A stretch of 64,000 nucleotides of DNA from Enterococcus mundtii (GTDB lineage: Bacteria > Bacillota > Bacilli > Lactobacillales > Enterococcaceae), in NCBI RefSeq assembly GCF_013394305.1, contig NZ_AP019810.1, positions 1,116,001-1,180,000 on the forward strand, written 5' to 3'. The notes below the pieces were generated by a model, which was not told where the DNA came from, did not search any database, and saw nothing but the letters and a program-made list of their open reading frames with translations. Positions 16,552 through 25,778 of the stretch are shown piece by piece. The stretch's first letter is position 1. Each line of letters begins with the position of its first letter. Position numbers and translations under genes: made by a program.

Positions 16552-18339
16552 ATGCAAACTTTTGAAATAAAAGAAGACTTTCTTTTAGATGGGCAGCCAA
16601 TTAAATTGATCAGTGGCGCCATCCACTATTTCCGTCTTCCTCAATCGCAATGGGAAGATAGCTTATATAACTTGAAAGCATTAGGCGCAAATACTGTCGA
16701 AACCTATATCCCTTGGAATATCCATGAACCCAAAGAAGGACAATTCAACTTCGAAGGAATGAATGATTTCACTGCTTTTGTTGCACTTGCTCAACAACTT
16801 AGCTTGATGGTTATTTTACGCCCTTCTGTATATATTTGTGCAGAATGGGAGTTTGGCGGTCTACCCGCTTGGTTGTTAAAAGAACCAGGTATTCGTTTGC
16901 GGTCGACGGATGAACGATTTATGACAAAAGTCAAAAAATACTATGATGTCTTACTGCCCAAGATCCTCCCTTTACAAATTTCAAACGGTGGCCCTGTTAT
17001 CATGATCCAAATCGAGAATGAATATGGTTCTTATGGGATGGAAAAAGCGTATCTACGTGAAACGAAACAACTACTAGAGAATGCCGGCATCACTGTTCCT
17101 CTATTTACTTCCGATGGCGCTTGGAATGAAGTATTGGATGCTGGAACGCTGATTGAAGATGATGTATTCGTCACTGGTAATTTTGGTAGTCATTCTAAAG
17201 AGAATAGTGCGGTCTTGCAAACCTTTTTTGAGAAACATGGGAAAAAATGGCCCTTGATGTGTATGGAATATTGGGATGGTTGGTTTAATCGCTGGGGCGA
17301 GCCGATCATCAAACGAGATGCTCAAGACCTAGCGAATGAAGTCAAAGATATGTTAGAAGTCGGTTCTTTGAATCTGTACATGTTCCATGGAGGCACCAAT
17401 TTTGGTTTTTATAATGGCTGTTCCGCACGTGGAAATACCGATTTACCACAATTGACAAGCTATGACTACGATGCGTTACTCACTGAAACGGGTGAACCTA
17501 CAGAAAAATATTATGCTGTCCAACAAGCAATCAAAGAAGTTTGCCCCGACGTATGGCAAGCAGAACCACGTACAAAACAATTAGAGTCTCTTGGTAGTTA
17601 CCCAATTGATACTAGCGTTTCTTTACTAAACACAAAAGAAACACTAGCAAAAGCGGTACCTACCGCATATCCTATGACGATGGAACAAGTCAGTAATGGG
17701 TATGGTTACGTCTTATATTCTTTGGCATTGAAAAACTATCACCATGAAAACAAAGTGCGGATCATCGAAGCAAGTGATCGAGTTTCTGTTTATGTGGACG
17801 AAACCTATCAATTGACGCAAGACCAAACAACGATCGGTGAAGAGTTCATGATCCAAGGAAAGACAGAAAATGAAGAAATCCAATTAGATGTACTAGTAGA
17901 AAATCATGGAAGAGTCAATTATGGCTCAAAATTGAATAACCCGACCCAAACAAAAGGGATTCGTGGCGGAATCATGCAAGATATCCATTTCCATCAAGGC
18001 TATCTACATTATCCTTTGCCACTATCAGCCGAGCAACTTCAGCTGATCGACTATCAAGCTGGCAAAAATCCAGCTCATCCTTCGTTTTATCACGTATCAT
18101 TTGATGTAGCCGAGCCGATAGATACGTATATCGATTGTTCCAACTATGGTAAAGGAGTGATTTTTGTCAATGGGATCAACCTTGGCCGCTATTGGAATCG
18201 TGGACCGATCTATTCACTTTATTGTCCAAAAGATTTCCTTAAAAAAGGGGAAAATGAAGTGGTGATTTTCGAAACAGAAGGCGTCGAGATCCACTCTTTA
18301 GATTTTCTCGCAGAACCGAAAGTTGAGCAAAGTGTTTGA
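16552..18339 (+). CDS. GH35 beta-galactosidase (BgaC-like)
   Basis: 595 residues without a signal peptide. N-terminal TIM barrel: acid/base Glu157 (IQIENEYGSYG) and nucleophile Glu239 (MCMEYWDGWFNRWGE); the C-terminal half has beta domains ending in the family's GKGVIFVNGINLGRYWNRGP. Length and architecture match the cytosolic pneumococcal BgaC, which cleaves Gal-beta-1,3-linked sugars and also sits beside a mannose-family PTS. In this operon it suggests that galactose-containing host glycans are used with GAGs, but the true substrate is not shown. GGAG ribosome site 9 bp upstream. Confidence 0.93.
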   Translation: MQTFEIKEDFLLDGQPIKLISGAIHYFRLPQSQWEDSLYNLKALGANTVETYIPWNIHEPKEGQFNFEGMNDFTAFVALAQQLSLMVILRPSVYICAEWEFGGLPAWLLKEPGIRLRSTDERFMTKVKKYYDVLLPKILPLQISNGGPVIMIQIENEYGSYGMEKAYLRETKQLLENAGITVPLFTSDGAWNEVLDAGTLIEDDVFVTGNFGSHSKENSAVLQTFFEKHGKKWPLMCMEYWDGWFNRWGEPIIKRDAQDLANEVKDMLEVGSLNLYMFHGGTNFGFYNGCSARGNTDLPQLTSYDYDALLTETGEPTEKYYAVQQAIKEVCPDVWQAEPRTKQLESLGSYPIDTSVSLLNTKETLAKAVPTAYPMTMEQVSNGYGYVLYSLALKNYHHENKVRIIEASDRVSVYVDETYQLTQDQTTIGEEFMIQGKTENEEIQLDVLVENHGRVNYGSKLNNPTQTKGIRGGIMQDIHFHQGYLHYPLPLSAEQLQLIDYQAGKNPAHPSFYHVSFDVAEPIDTYIDCSNYGKGVIFVNGINLGRYWNRGPIYSLYCPKDFLKKGENEVVIFETEGVEIHSLDFLAEPKVEQSV

Positions 18340-18354
18340 TAATGATAACTAAAC

Positions 18355-18394
18355 AAAGACGAGGGTCATCATCTGATGACCCTCGTCTCTTTTC
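18355..18394. terminator. Bidirectional terminator between GH35 and AI-2E gene
   Basis: GACGAGGGTCATCA pairs with TGATGACCCTCGTC; TCTTTT follows on the plus strand. Genes on both sides converge here. Confidence 0.85.
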
Positions 18395-18402
18395 GTTGAC
18401 AG

Positions 18403-19539
18403 TTATTCATGTTCTAATTCAATTTTCTTGGGTTGTTCTTCTGCTGGAACTTGTTCAAACTTCCGCAATAAATAAATCTTACGAATATTCAATACTAATG
18501 TTTTGATCACCGCATACACAGGGATACAGATCAACATTCCCATGATGCCAGCAACACTTCCTGCACCGATCAATACTAAAATGATCGTTAGTGGATGAAT
18601 GTTCATTGTTTTTCCGAAGAGTAATGGCTTGATCACATTGCCATCCAATTGTTGGATAACAAGAATGGATAACGCCATGTAGAGTGCTTGAAATGGCGAA
18701 ATAAACAGTCCGACAATAATAGCTGGTACTGCACCAATAAAAGGGCCAACGTACGGTATGATATTCGTCACTCCGCAAACGACTGCCAGCAACAAACTAT
18801 ACGGCTGCTTGAAAATCGTCATTGCAATAAAACTCATCACGCCAATGATCACTGCATCCACAATCGTGCTACTGATATAAGCAGATAGTGTTTCATTCAA
18901 CTCTCTGACCGTTTGGCGTAATTCTCCTCGAATTGCTTGAGGAAAGAAAGGCGATAACGCATCGATAAATTTATGTCCATCTTTGAACATAAATAATAAG
19001 ATGAATGGGACAGTAAACAATAAAATAAAGAATTGCATCATAAAAGAAAGAATTCTTGAAACGCTCCCTGTCAGACTAACCAACAAGATATTGAACAAGT
19101 TGCTCAACGACAAGTTGGCAGACGCAAACTGTTCTTCTAGATTCAATGAACGAAACTCTTCTCTTTGCATGATCTCAGTCAACCAACGACTTGTTTCGTC
19201 TGCATATGCAGGGATACTTCTGGTTAATTGCACTGCTTGATCAACCAATTGAGGCAAGATGTTCATGATGGTCAAAAAGACGATCACTAATAAAACGATC
19301 AATGTCAATAGATAGCCCAACACGCGTGGTACTCGATGTTTTTCTAAAAACAAGACAACTGGATTAAACATGTAATAGAAAAATCCAGCAATGATCAACG
19401 GCATAATGATTGCAGATGCCATTCTTAAAATCGGGTGAAACACATTTGGCATACGTAAAATAAAGAAAACGCCAATAATCGTTAAGACTAATTCCACTGT
19501 CCAAAATAACAATTTTGACTCTTTGAACCTTGAATACAT
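18403..19539 (-). CDS. AI-2E family transporter (PF01594-type permease)
   Basis: 378 residues, about eight membrane helices. The family pattern is clear: paired N-terminal helices (ILRMASAIIMPLIIAGFFYYMFNPVV), a long amphipathic region, then GVTNIIPYVGPFIGAVPAIIVGL and LDGNVIKPLLFGKTMNIHPLTIILVLIGAGSVAGIMGMLICIPVYAV. Members export AI-2 or act as ion antiporters; the substrate here is unknown. Charged cytosolic tail at the C-terminus. Ribosome site GAGGATATCT. Stands alone. Confidence 0.88.
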   Translation of the reverse strand: MYSRFKESKLLFWTVELVLTIIGVFFILRMPNVFHPILRMASAIIMPLIIAGFFYYMFNPVVLFLEKHRVPRVLGYLLTLIVLLVIVFLTIMNILPQLVDQAVQLTRSIPAYADETSRWLTEIMQREEFRSLNLEEQFASANLSLSNLFNILLVSLTGSVSRILSFMMQFFILLFTVPFILLFMFKDGHKFIDALSPFFPQAIRGELRQTVRELNETLSAYISSTIVDAVIIGVMSFIAMTIFKQPYSLLLAVVCGVTNIIPYVGPFIGAVPAIIVGLFISPFQALYMALSILVIQQLDGNVIKPLLFGKTMNIHPLTIILVLIGAGSVAGIMGMLICIPVYAVIKTLVLNIRKIYLLRKFEQVPAEEQPKKIELEHE

Positions 19540-19646
19540 AGATATCCTCCAAATTTCATGCTTACAGATACTCTTATTTTATCATTTATTCATCGGTAAA
19601 GCGCTATTTTTTCTTTTATTTCTTGTTATTTAAAAAAAGTGGTTAC

Positions 19647-20360
19647 TTAGGTAGATAAACTAACCAGATGTAAGTTAGTAATATTTTTATACGTGGATAA
19701 TTCTTCGATCACTTCTGCATACGTCAATCCTTTTGGTAAATCGATCGTATAAACATTTTTATAAATACGGTAATCATCCACAAATTTTACATCAAAATTG
19801 ACATCCTCGATCGTAATGTTTCTTTTTTCAAAATAATCATTCAAGAAATCCTTGGTTTCTTTTCGATGAATAAATTGGATCACTAATTTTTTCGTTGTTG
19901 GTACATGGATGATGCGCTTCACTACAGTCAATGCAAACACAATACCGACGAAACTAGTGAGTGCAATGGCATAAAAACCCATTCCGATTGCAATACCCAA
20001 TCCTGCGATTGCCCAAAGTGAGGCTGCGGTCGTTAACCCAGTCACTGATTGTTTCGTAACAATGATCGTACCTGCTCCTAAAAAGCCGACGCCACTGACA
20101 ACTTGTGCAATCAAGCGAGCTTCATCTGAACGGAGGGTCCCAACTAATTCAGGATACTCTAATGCATTTCTCAACGCACCACTGGCAATTTCCACTTGGA
20201 TCAAGGCAATAATACAAGCCCCCATACAAACCAAAATATGTGTACGCATCCCTGCTGGACGGTTTTTATATTGTCGCTCAAAACCAATTGCTCCGCCAAA
20301 AAGCAATGCGATACTCAATCGTATAATAATTTCTGGTATGGATAAAACCATATCCTCCAT
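19647..20360 (-). CDS. MgtC/SapB family membrane protein
   Basis: Start placed at ATG 20360 (MEDMVLSIPEIIIRLS) behind AGGAGGGGGG; 237 residues. The N-terminal MgtC membrane domain is evident (LLFGGAIGFERQYKNRPAGMRTHILVCMGACIIALI and RLIAQVVSGVGFLGAGTIIV then TGLTTAASLWAIAGLGIAIGMGFY), and the C-terminal ACT-like domain is cytosolic. The family is linked to Mg limitation and membrane energetics, but the role in commensal Firmicutes is unclear. No Mg riboswitch seen upstream. Confidence 0.88.
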   Translation of the reverse strand: MEDMVLSIPEIIIRLSIALLFGGAIGFERQYKNRPAGMRTHILVCMGACIIALIQVEIASGALRNALEYPELVGTLRSDEARLIAQVVSGVGFLGAGTIIVTKQSVTGLTTAASLWAIAGLGIAIGMGFYAIALTSFVGIVFALTVVKRIIHVPTTKKLVIQFIHRKETKDFLNDYFEKRNITIEDVNFDVKFVDDYRIYKNVYTIDLPKGLTYAEVIEELSTYKNITNLHLVSLST

Positions 20361-20433
20361 GAATATCCCCCCTCCTATCAAATATAGCACGACTAAAAAA
20401 AACAAACAAAATATAACTATTTTTTATGACCTA

Positions 20434-20496
20434 AAAAAAAGCCACTGTGCCAGATCATCTGATAAAAACCAGATGATCTCCAGTGACTGAAATCTT
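20434..20496 (-). terminator. Terminator of nagB
   Basis: AGATCATCTG and CAGATGATCT form a perfect stem extended by CACTG/CAGTG; a T run follows on the minus strand. Confidence 0.85.
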
Positions 20497-20501
20497 TTCT
20501 A

Positions 20502-21203
20502 TTATAATTTGCTTGTTGCTGCTTCATCAACAATGACTATCACGTCATCATGATTTTGCAAAGCACTTGCTGGCATATCTGTGGTAACAGGTCCGTTGAT
20601 CATTCCATTGATTGCTTCTGCTTTACTTTCGCCATAAGCCATCAAGACGATTTTTTTACCGTTTAGAATTGAGCCGATTCCCATAGAAACTGCTTTCGTT
20701 GGGACGTCTTCCACTTTATCAAAGAAACGTTTATTGGCATTGATTGTTGATTCAGTTAAATCGACAACACTTGTTTTTCCATCAAATGGAGCACCAGGCT
20801 CATTAAAACCGATGTGACCGTTTTGACCGATCCCTAAAATTTGGATATCGATTGGATGTTCTTCAATGATTTGGTCGTAGGATTGACAAGCTTGATCTAA
20901 ATCAGCTGCTTTTCCATCAGGTACGAATGTTTCTTTAAATGGTTTCTTGTCAAATAATTCAACATTCATAAAATGGCGGTAGCTTTGATCATCTGAGCCA
21001 CCTAATCCAACATACTCATCCAAGTTAACAGAAGTCATGTTACTGAAATCCATGTCGCTTGAAGTCATTTCTTTATATAAAGTGATTGGCGTACTCCCTG
21101 TTGCTAAACCTAGAACTTTCGCACCATTTTCCATTCCATTTTTAATTATCTCAAAAGCTTTTTTTCCGCCTTCTTCAGCATTTTTCACACGAATGATTTC
21201 CAT
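20502..21203 (-). CDS. nagB: Glucosamine-6-phosphate deaminase
   Basis: 233 residues from ATG 21203 (AAAGGAG upstream). Converts GlcN6P to Fru6P and ammonia. Signature residues: [12 protein letters not shown] phosphate loop, Asp62 in NLDEYVGL, His130 and Glu135 in [14 protein letters not shown]. Monocistronic with its own terminator. Two palindromes matching NagR/YvoA (dre) operators cover the promoter, so amino-sugar induction is expected. It would also handle hexosamine released from GAG disaccharides after deacetylation, a link to the neighbouring locus. Confidence 0.96.
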   Translation of the reverse strand: MEIIRVKNAEEGGKKAFEIIKNGMENGAKVLGLATGSTPITLYKEMTSSDMDFSNMTSVNLDEYVGLGGSDDQSYRHFMNVELFDKKPFKETFVPDGKAADLDQACQSYDQIIEEHPIDIQILGIGQNGHIGFNEPGAPFDGKTSVVDLTESTINANKRFFDKVEDVPTKAVSMGIGSILNGKKIVLMAYGESKAEAINGMINGPVTTDMPASALQNHDDVIVIVDEAATSKL

Positions 21204-21222
21204 AACGATTACTCCTTTTGTT

Positions 21223-21280
21223 TTGGTATAGCCCAATTATAGCACCTTTATTTCAAAATAACAATATCTGTATAGACCAA
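21223..21280 (-). promoter_or_regulatory. nagB promoter with two NagR-type (dre) operators
   Basis: Minus-strand promoter TTGTTA (21259-21264), 17-bp spacer, TATAAT (21236-21241). TTGGTATAGCCCAA (21223-21236) and TCTGTATAGACCAA (21267-21280) resemble the dre consensus TTGGTATAGACCAA; one overlaps the -10/+1 and the other lies just upstream of the -35. Confidence 0.7.
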
Positions 21281-21348
21281 ATATGCCATAATTATCAAAA
21301 TATTATTGATTTCATCAAAACGTAACTAAAAGTTCCAGAATCAAAAAA

Positions 21349-21386
21349 ACTATAAAAGTCATCCATCTCTAATGGCTTTCATAGTT
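21349..21386 (-). terminator. Terminator of the MFS gene
   Basis: ACTATAAAAGTCAT pairs with ATGGCTTTCATAGT; runs of seven T or A on both sides make it potentially bidirectional. Confidence 0.8.
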
Positions 21387-21421
21387 TTTTTGTCAATTCA
21401 TAGTACTAGCCTTATTCCTAT

Positions 21422-22636
21422 TTAGGAATCTAGTGATTGTTGGATGTTTTTTCTGCGAGTAGAGAAATAGTATTGAAAAATAAACGCGCACAATTGGAAA
21501 ATCAGTCCCGTAACAGTCACACCTACCCAACCATAATGCTGCCACATCATTGAGCCTAATAAAGAGCCTGTTGCTCCACCGATAAAGTACATAAACATAA
21601 AAATCGTGTTGTTGCGGTTACTTGTTGCTTCGCCAAGACCTTGTACTCTGCTTTGATTCGCTACTTGCCCGAACTGGTTCCCAACATCTAATAAAATGAT
21701 TGCAACTAATAGGACAGCAACATAATCACCAGCAATGAATAAGGCTAGGAAACTGATTGTCTGCATCACTAAGCCCATGCCAACGATTCTTCTTTCTGAA
21801 TAACTATCCGCCAAGCGGCCCACGATCGGCGCAGCTACTGCTCCCGACAAACCAAAGATTGCCAAGATCCCTGCTTCAAAAGTTCCCCAACCATAGGCTG
21901 GACTACTGATATAAAAGATCAGCGTTGACCAAAAAAGCGAAAACGTTCCAAACATAAAAAAGCCATTGATTGCAGCTTCACGCAACAATCGTTGCTCTTT
22001 GACGAGTTTCGGTAAGCTTTTTAGTGAAGCAAGATAAGAGACTGTTGACTCTTTTTCCAACGTTCCTTGTGTTCTCGGTAATTTTAAATAGAGTAGCACA
22101 GTGAGCGCTCCAACTAGGCAAAGGGCAAATAGGTAAACACTACGCCAAGAAAACCAACTGGCAAGAAGTCCTGAAACAGTTCGAGAGAGCAAGATGCCCA
22201 TTAGTAAACCACTCAATAAGATCCCCATGGTTTTTCCTCGCGCTGCTGGTCCTGCAAGTACGGCGCCGTAAGGAATAATGATTTGCGGAACGATCGATAG
22301 TAGACCAATCAAGAAAGAAGCAACTGCAAATAGAGCAAAGTTTGGTGCGAAAAAGGCTGCTAATAAGGATAGTGCAGATAATCCCGCCATGCGAATGATC
22401 AATTTAGGTCGATCGACAACATCCCCTAATGGAACTAAAAATAATAATCCTAATGCATAGCCTAACTGAGTCAGCATCGTCAACAAACCCACAGCACTCG
22501 TATTGACTGATAAATTTGCCGCTACTTTTGTGCCAATTGGTTGGATATAATACATATTTGCGACGACTACTCCACAGGTGATCGCTAATAATAAAATCAA
22601 TGATTTCGAAAGCGGTGTTTGCTTATTCATTTCCAT
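21422..22636 (-). CDS. MFS transporter, drug/sugar efflux (DHA1/AraJ-like)
   Basis: 404 residues with 12 hydrophobic helices. GYALGLLFLVPLGDVVDRPKLIIRMAGLSALS is the motif-A loop between helices 2 and 3, and GRLADSYSERRIVGMGLVMQ its C-half counterpart. TMGILLSGLLMGILLSRTVSGLLASWFSWRSVYLF corresponds to motif C of antiporters, arguing for efflux. Substrate not assignable. No adjacent regulator. Confidence 0.87.
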   Translation of the reverse strand: MEMNKQTPLSKSLILLLAITCGVVVANMYYIQPIGTKVAANLSVNTSAVGLLTMLTQLGYALGLLFLVPLGDVVDRPKLIIRMAGLSALSLLAAFFAPNFALFAVASFLIGLLSIVPQIIIPYGAVLAGPAARGKTMGILLSGLLMGILLSRTVSGLLASWFSWRSVYLFALCLVGALTVLLYLKLPRTQGTLEKESTVSYLASLKSLPKLVKEQRLLREAAINGFFMFGTFSLFWSTLIFYISSPAYGWGTFEAGILAIFGLSGAVAAPIVGRLADSYSERRIVGMGLVMQTISFLALFIAGDYVAVLLVAIILLDVGNQFGQVANQSRVQGLGEATSNRNNTIFMFMYFIGGATGSLLGSMMWQHYGWVGVTVTGLIFQLCAFIFQYYFSTRRKNIQQSLDS

Positions 22637-22716
22637 CGGATTCCCCCATTTCCTTTCTTAGTTTACAACTTCTTAGAATAATTGAAAACAGGGAGGCTCA
22701 AATAAAATAAATAAAG

Positions 22717-23394
22717 TTATTTAACTAAATGTTTTCTTCGATCTCGATAGATAATGACCACCAATACTGTTAAAACTAACACACTAGCGACCAAAACAAG
22801 TGCTTTTATATGTTCCCCATGAAACAATGCTTCTCCGCCACACGCATATAAAAGGGAAGATGGCACTACGCCGATAAGGATCGATAATAATAACTCACGA
22901 ACCGAAAGATTTAAGGAGGTTGCGGCAAAGTTCACGACAGAAGACGGAATCACCGGTACCATATAGCCGATCATGACTCCTATTTTTGGATGCTTCATCC
23001 GACGTATTGCTTTGACCCAACGATTCTCTTTTTTACTATGATCCATAAAGGATAAATGTTGCATCAAAACGATCGATAAGATATTTCCAAGTGCATTGCC
23101 TGTTACATTGATAACTGTTCCTAGAAATGGACCATAACTTAGGCCGACGACCACACCGATCACAGAAGTAGGAATACCTGGCACCGCACACATCAAACCG
23201 ATCAATAACGTCAAAATAAACGCAGCAGATACTCCGTGTGAACGAATTTCTCGCATCCATTCTTTGCGACTTGCCCGTGGATCTAGCAATAAGTGGATAT
23301 CTGGTCGATACTCTAAATAAAGTTGATAGCCAACAAACAAAATCAGCAGTAATCCTAAACCAATCAGTGTATTACGTATATATTGCTTTTTCAT
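22717..23394 (-). CDS. TVP38/TMEM64 family membrane protein
   Basis: 225 residues, about six helices, with the VTT/SNARE-associated Golgi domain signature: GLMCAVPGIPTSVIGVVVGLSYGPFLGTVINVTGNALGNILSIVLMQHL and GVMIGYMVPVIPSSVVNFAATSLNLSVRELLLSILIGVVPSSLLYACGGEAL. DedA-like superfamily proteins are implicated in lipid scrambling and membrane homeostasis. Positively charged C-terminal tail (IIYRDRRKHLVK). Confidence 0.87.
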   Translation of the reverse strand: MKKQYIRNTLIGLGLLLILFVGYQLYLEYRPDIHLLLDPRASRKEWMREIRSHGVSAAFILTLLIGLMCAVPGIPTSVIGVVVGLSYGPFLGTVINVTGNALGNILSIVLMQHLSFMDHSKKENRWVKAIRRMKHPKIGVMIGYMVPVIPSSVVNFAATSLNLSVRELLLSILIGVVPSSLLYACGGEALFHGEHIKALVLVASVLVLTVLVVIIYRDRRKHLVK

Positions 23395-23743
23395 AGCGAC
23401 TTCTTCTCCTCCTCAGACTTACTCACTGTTAGTGTATCATTAGATGAGGAAACAGAACAAACGTGATACTTAAAATACCAGACTTTCAATCACTATTATT
23501 CTAAACATGCTGAAGGCAATACAATTCGCTCAAAAAATACCGGAACTACTCATGTTAAAGTTTCGGTTCATAATCATGAATAGAAAAGATTTAATTACTT
23601 TTATTTTGCAATAATTCACTGCTTTTAGTTTACCTTGGTGGCTTTAATATCTGGCTTTCTAATTTTTCATTTATTAATATTTCCTATTTCTTTCTACATC
23701 GTAAGAGGATTTTTTCGATTCATCAGACTTTACATCAGAGGAT
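23395..23743. other. Intergenic stretch with a possible gene relic
   Basis: No complete gene seen. At 23500-23580 a plus-strand frame reads KHAEGNTIRSKNTGTTHVKV and further polar residues to a stop, with no start or ribosome site, so it may be the tail of a lost secreted protein gene. A hydrophobic frame at about 23630-23770 lacks a start signal. Confidence 0.3.
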
Positions 23744-24004
23744 TTATTGTACATGAAGTCTATAGCTACGTTTAAATTCAATATTTGCCATTTTCATCAC
23801 TGCTTTTATTGCTTCATCTGAAGAGTCGAATTCATACTTACTCTTTTCGAATCCCTCTTCAACTATTGTATATCGTTCTTGATCATAACTGATAAGTAAA
23901 TAGCGATCTTTTTTGAACGTAAGAATTTTTAACTTAAAACAATCCTTCGATTTAAATTTTCTTTTCAAAAATTGCTTTAATTGCTTTTTACAAATCATGT
24001 TCAT
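23744..24004 (-). CDS. Hypothetical 86-residue basic protein
   Basis: Starts four bases after the stop of the upstream RelE-like ORF, with GAGG inside the end of that gene, so the two are translationally linked. Rich in Lys and Phe at the N-terminus, then an acidic middle (YTIVEEGFEKSKYEFDSSDEA) and a helical end. No helix-turn-helix or known antitoxin motif is visible. It occupies the antitoxin position of a toxin-first pair, but that role is a guess. Confidence 0.55.
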   Translation of the reverse strand: MNMICKKQLKQFLKRKFKSKDCFKLKILTFKKDRYLLISYDQERYTIVEEGFEKSKYEFDSSDEAIKAVMKMANIEFKRSYRLHVQ

Positions 24005-24008
24005 TTTA

Positions 24009-24359
24009 CTATGCCTCTACTTTCTTCATAGACTTAGTAATTCTGTGATTTTTATTGAATCGATGGACAAATCTATTTACTTCTTTATCAAATAATTCTT
24101 TTTTTAACGTTCGACTAATATAAAAAACTTGTACCTTCTTATCCTCTATCATAAAAGCAATTCGAAAATTTTCTTTTCCTAAGCGGATTTTCATTTCATA
24201 AATTGATTGTTTTACAGGTGTAACAACAAGTTTGATTCGATAAAAGTTGTGTGTCAAATACTCATTCACTTTATATAAGATTATTTCTTGATACCTTTTT
24301 GATTGATTCTCAGAAAATATATTCAGAATTTCTTTACTGACTTTAACTTCATATGTCAT
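24009..24359 (-). CDS. RelE/ParE/Gp49-like putative toxin
   Basis: 116 residues from ATG 24359 (AGAAGGGAT upstream). The central part, YEMKIRLGKENFRIAFMIEDKKVQVFYISRTLKKELFDKEV, has the strand pattern of RelE/HigB (phage Gp49-like) mRNA interferases, where the E-x-R and R-I-x-F/Y blocks recur. The N-terminal helix region is longer than usual. Family assignment rests on this pattern alone. Paired with the 86-residue ORF downstream; lies in an AT-rich accessory segment. Confidence 0.55.
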   Translation of the reverse strand: MTYEVKVSKEILNIFSENQSKRYQEIILYKVNEYLTHNFYRIKLVVTPVKQSIYEMKIRLGKENFRIAFMIEDKKVQVFYISRTLKKELFDKEVNRFVHRFNKNHRITKSMKKVEA

Positions 24360-24482
24360 GCCTATCCCTTCTTACATATATTTTTAAAGTCTATCTATCC
24401 ACACTTTCTCACTGATAACCTTTATAAAATTAAGCATGTGTTGTCCTTCTATTGCTTTGTCTGATTAAAGTTTCAATCATTT

Positions 24483-24677
24483 TCACTTTTCTATGATAGT
24501 GATATTTGCTTTTCCACAAGTTAATTCTTGTTCTAATATTGACTTTATTTGCAATGCACATTCTTTTGAAAATGGTTCAGCCTCTTCCCATGATCCTAAT
24601 AATGGATAATTATGGCGTACCGTTTTAACATACTGTTTATTTTTTACTCCTCGCGTTTGGACTTCTACATAATACAT
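24483..24677 (-). CDS. Hypothetical 64-residue protein
   Basis: ATG 24677 with AAAGAAGG nine bases upstream supports translation. Sequence begins MYYVEVQTRGVKNKQYVKTV and has no hydrophobic segment; two Cys at positions about 41 and 54. No family recognised. Same strand as the RelE-like pair, 120 bp upstream. Confidence 0.5.
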   Translation of the reverse strand: MYYVEVQTRGVKNKQYVKTVRHNYPLLGSWEEAEPFSKECALQIKSILEQELTCGKANITIIEK

Positions 24678-25237
24678 AACTATACCTTCTTTGTTAAATT
24701 ATTTATGTAAAGGCTACTCTTTCAAGCAGCTGAGAAAAAGTGGCAGAAAACACAGAAGCTCTGGTGAGACTAATTGAGGGTTGCAACAACAAGCCTTTTG
24801 TCCTAAAAGTTGGATAGAAGATCATGCACCACAACATAATTATAGTCTATAAAAACAAGGCTTTCTATTCGTTTTAATTATATATGTTATAAAAAATGCC
24901 ATCCGAAGATGGTTAGCGCATAAGCTTTTACCTGTATTATAATTTTATAATTATTGATGACTTCTATTCACTTCAACCGCTTTAATATCAAGCTTTTAAT
25001 ATTACTAATAGTTTCTGTGCTTTAATGAAAATTACTATCATTTTTAGTTACTCCACCAAAGTATAGCTCAAAAACCCACCACTTTTTCAATCAAATAATC
25101 CTATGGAGGGGATAAACTATCAATTGTTGAGTTCTTCTACTCCTTTATGCAAATAAGCATATATAAGGGTTTTATTTTGAAGAATTTATGGCAACGTCCT
25201 ATACTTAAATTATCAAATAAAAAGGACGTGAAGATAA
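24678..25237. other. Intergenic, AT-rich, no gene seen
   Basis: No ORF with a plausible start was found in about 560 bp. An ACGTCC/GGACGT inverted repeat (25194-25199 with 25224-25229) flanks the promoter-proximal end of the next gene and includes part of its ribosome site. Confidence 0.4.
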
Positions 25238-25495
25238 ATGTCAGATTTAGAACACAAAGAAGAAAAAGCTTTAGACAAAATTGTTGCTACAGTCAATAAA
25301 CTGGATAAAGAATTAAATGAACTTGATACGTTATCTGAAAATCCAGAAAAAAAACACAACCTAAAAAAATGGTTAGTTGAACGTAAGGCGATTCATGAAA
25401 TCAAAAAAATTCTTCATGAAGCTGATAAATACGAAAAATATGATGAAAAAGAACTTGATAAAGAATTTAAAGAAATTAATGATCTATTACAATAA
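25238..25495 (+). CDS. Small charged coiled-coil protein
   Basis: 85 residues, about half Lys/Glu/Asp, no hydrophobic segment; heptad-like spacing of Leu and Ile (LDKIVATVNKLDKELNELDTL) suggests a helical coiled coil. AAGGACGTGAAG precedes the ATG and a strong terminator follows, so it is a complete transcription unit. No family recognised. Confidence 0.6.
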   Translation: MSDLEHKEEKALDKIVATVNKLDKELNELDTLSENPEKKHNLKKWLVERKAIHEIKKILHEADKYEKYDEKELDKEFKEINDLLQ

Positions 25496-25502
25496 TCTGT
25501 TT

Positions 25503-25532
25503 AAACGACTCATTTTGAGTCGTTTTTTTTAT
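25503..25532 (+). terminator. Terminator of the coiled-coil protein gene
   Basis: AACGACTC pairs with GAGTCGTT and eight T follow. The remaining 25533-25775 shows no gene. Confidence 0.9.
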
Positions 25533-25778
25533 ACAAAAAAACGACCAGAACGAGTCTGGATAATAGTTGAGTTACAAGAAGATTGTACACGTACCCAAAT
25601 TCCTTTTAGCTACCGTCATCTATCGCCAACTATATCTAATTACGAATAAGTTTTAGTAATATACTTGATGAACACCTTTCTTTTCTGCAACTCCTCATGG
25701 TCAAATGGTTTTTATGTTTTTACTTGTGTTGCTACGGTTTAGAACTAGAAATAAAAAGCATTTCAAAAAACAAAAAAA

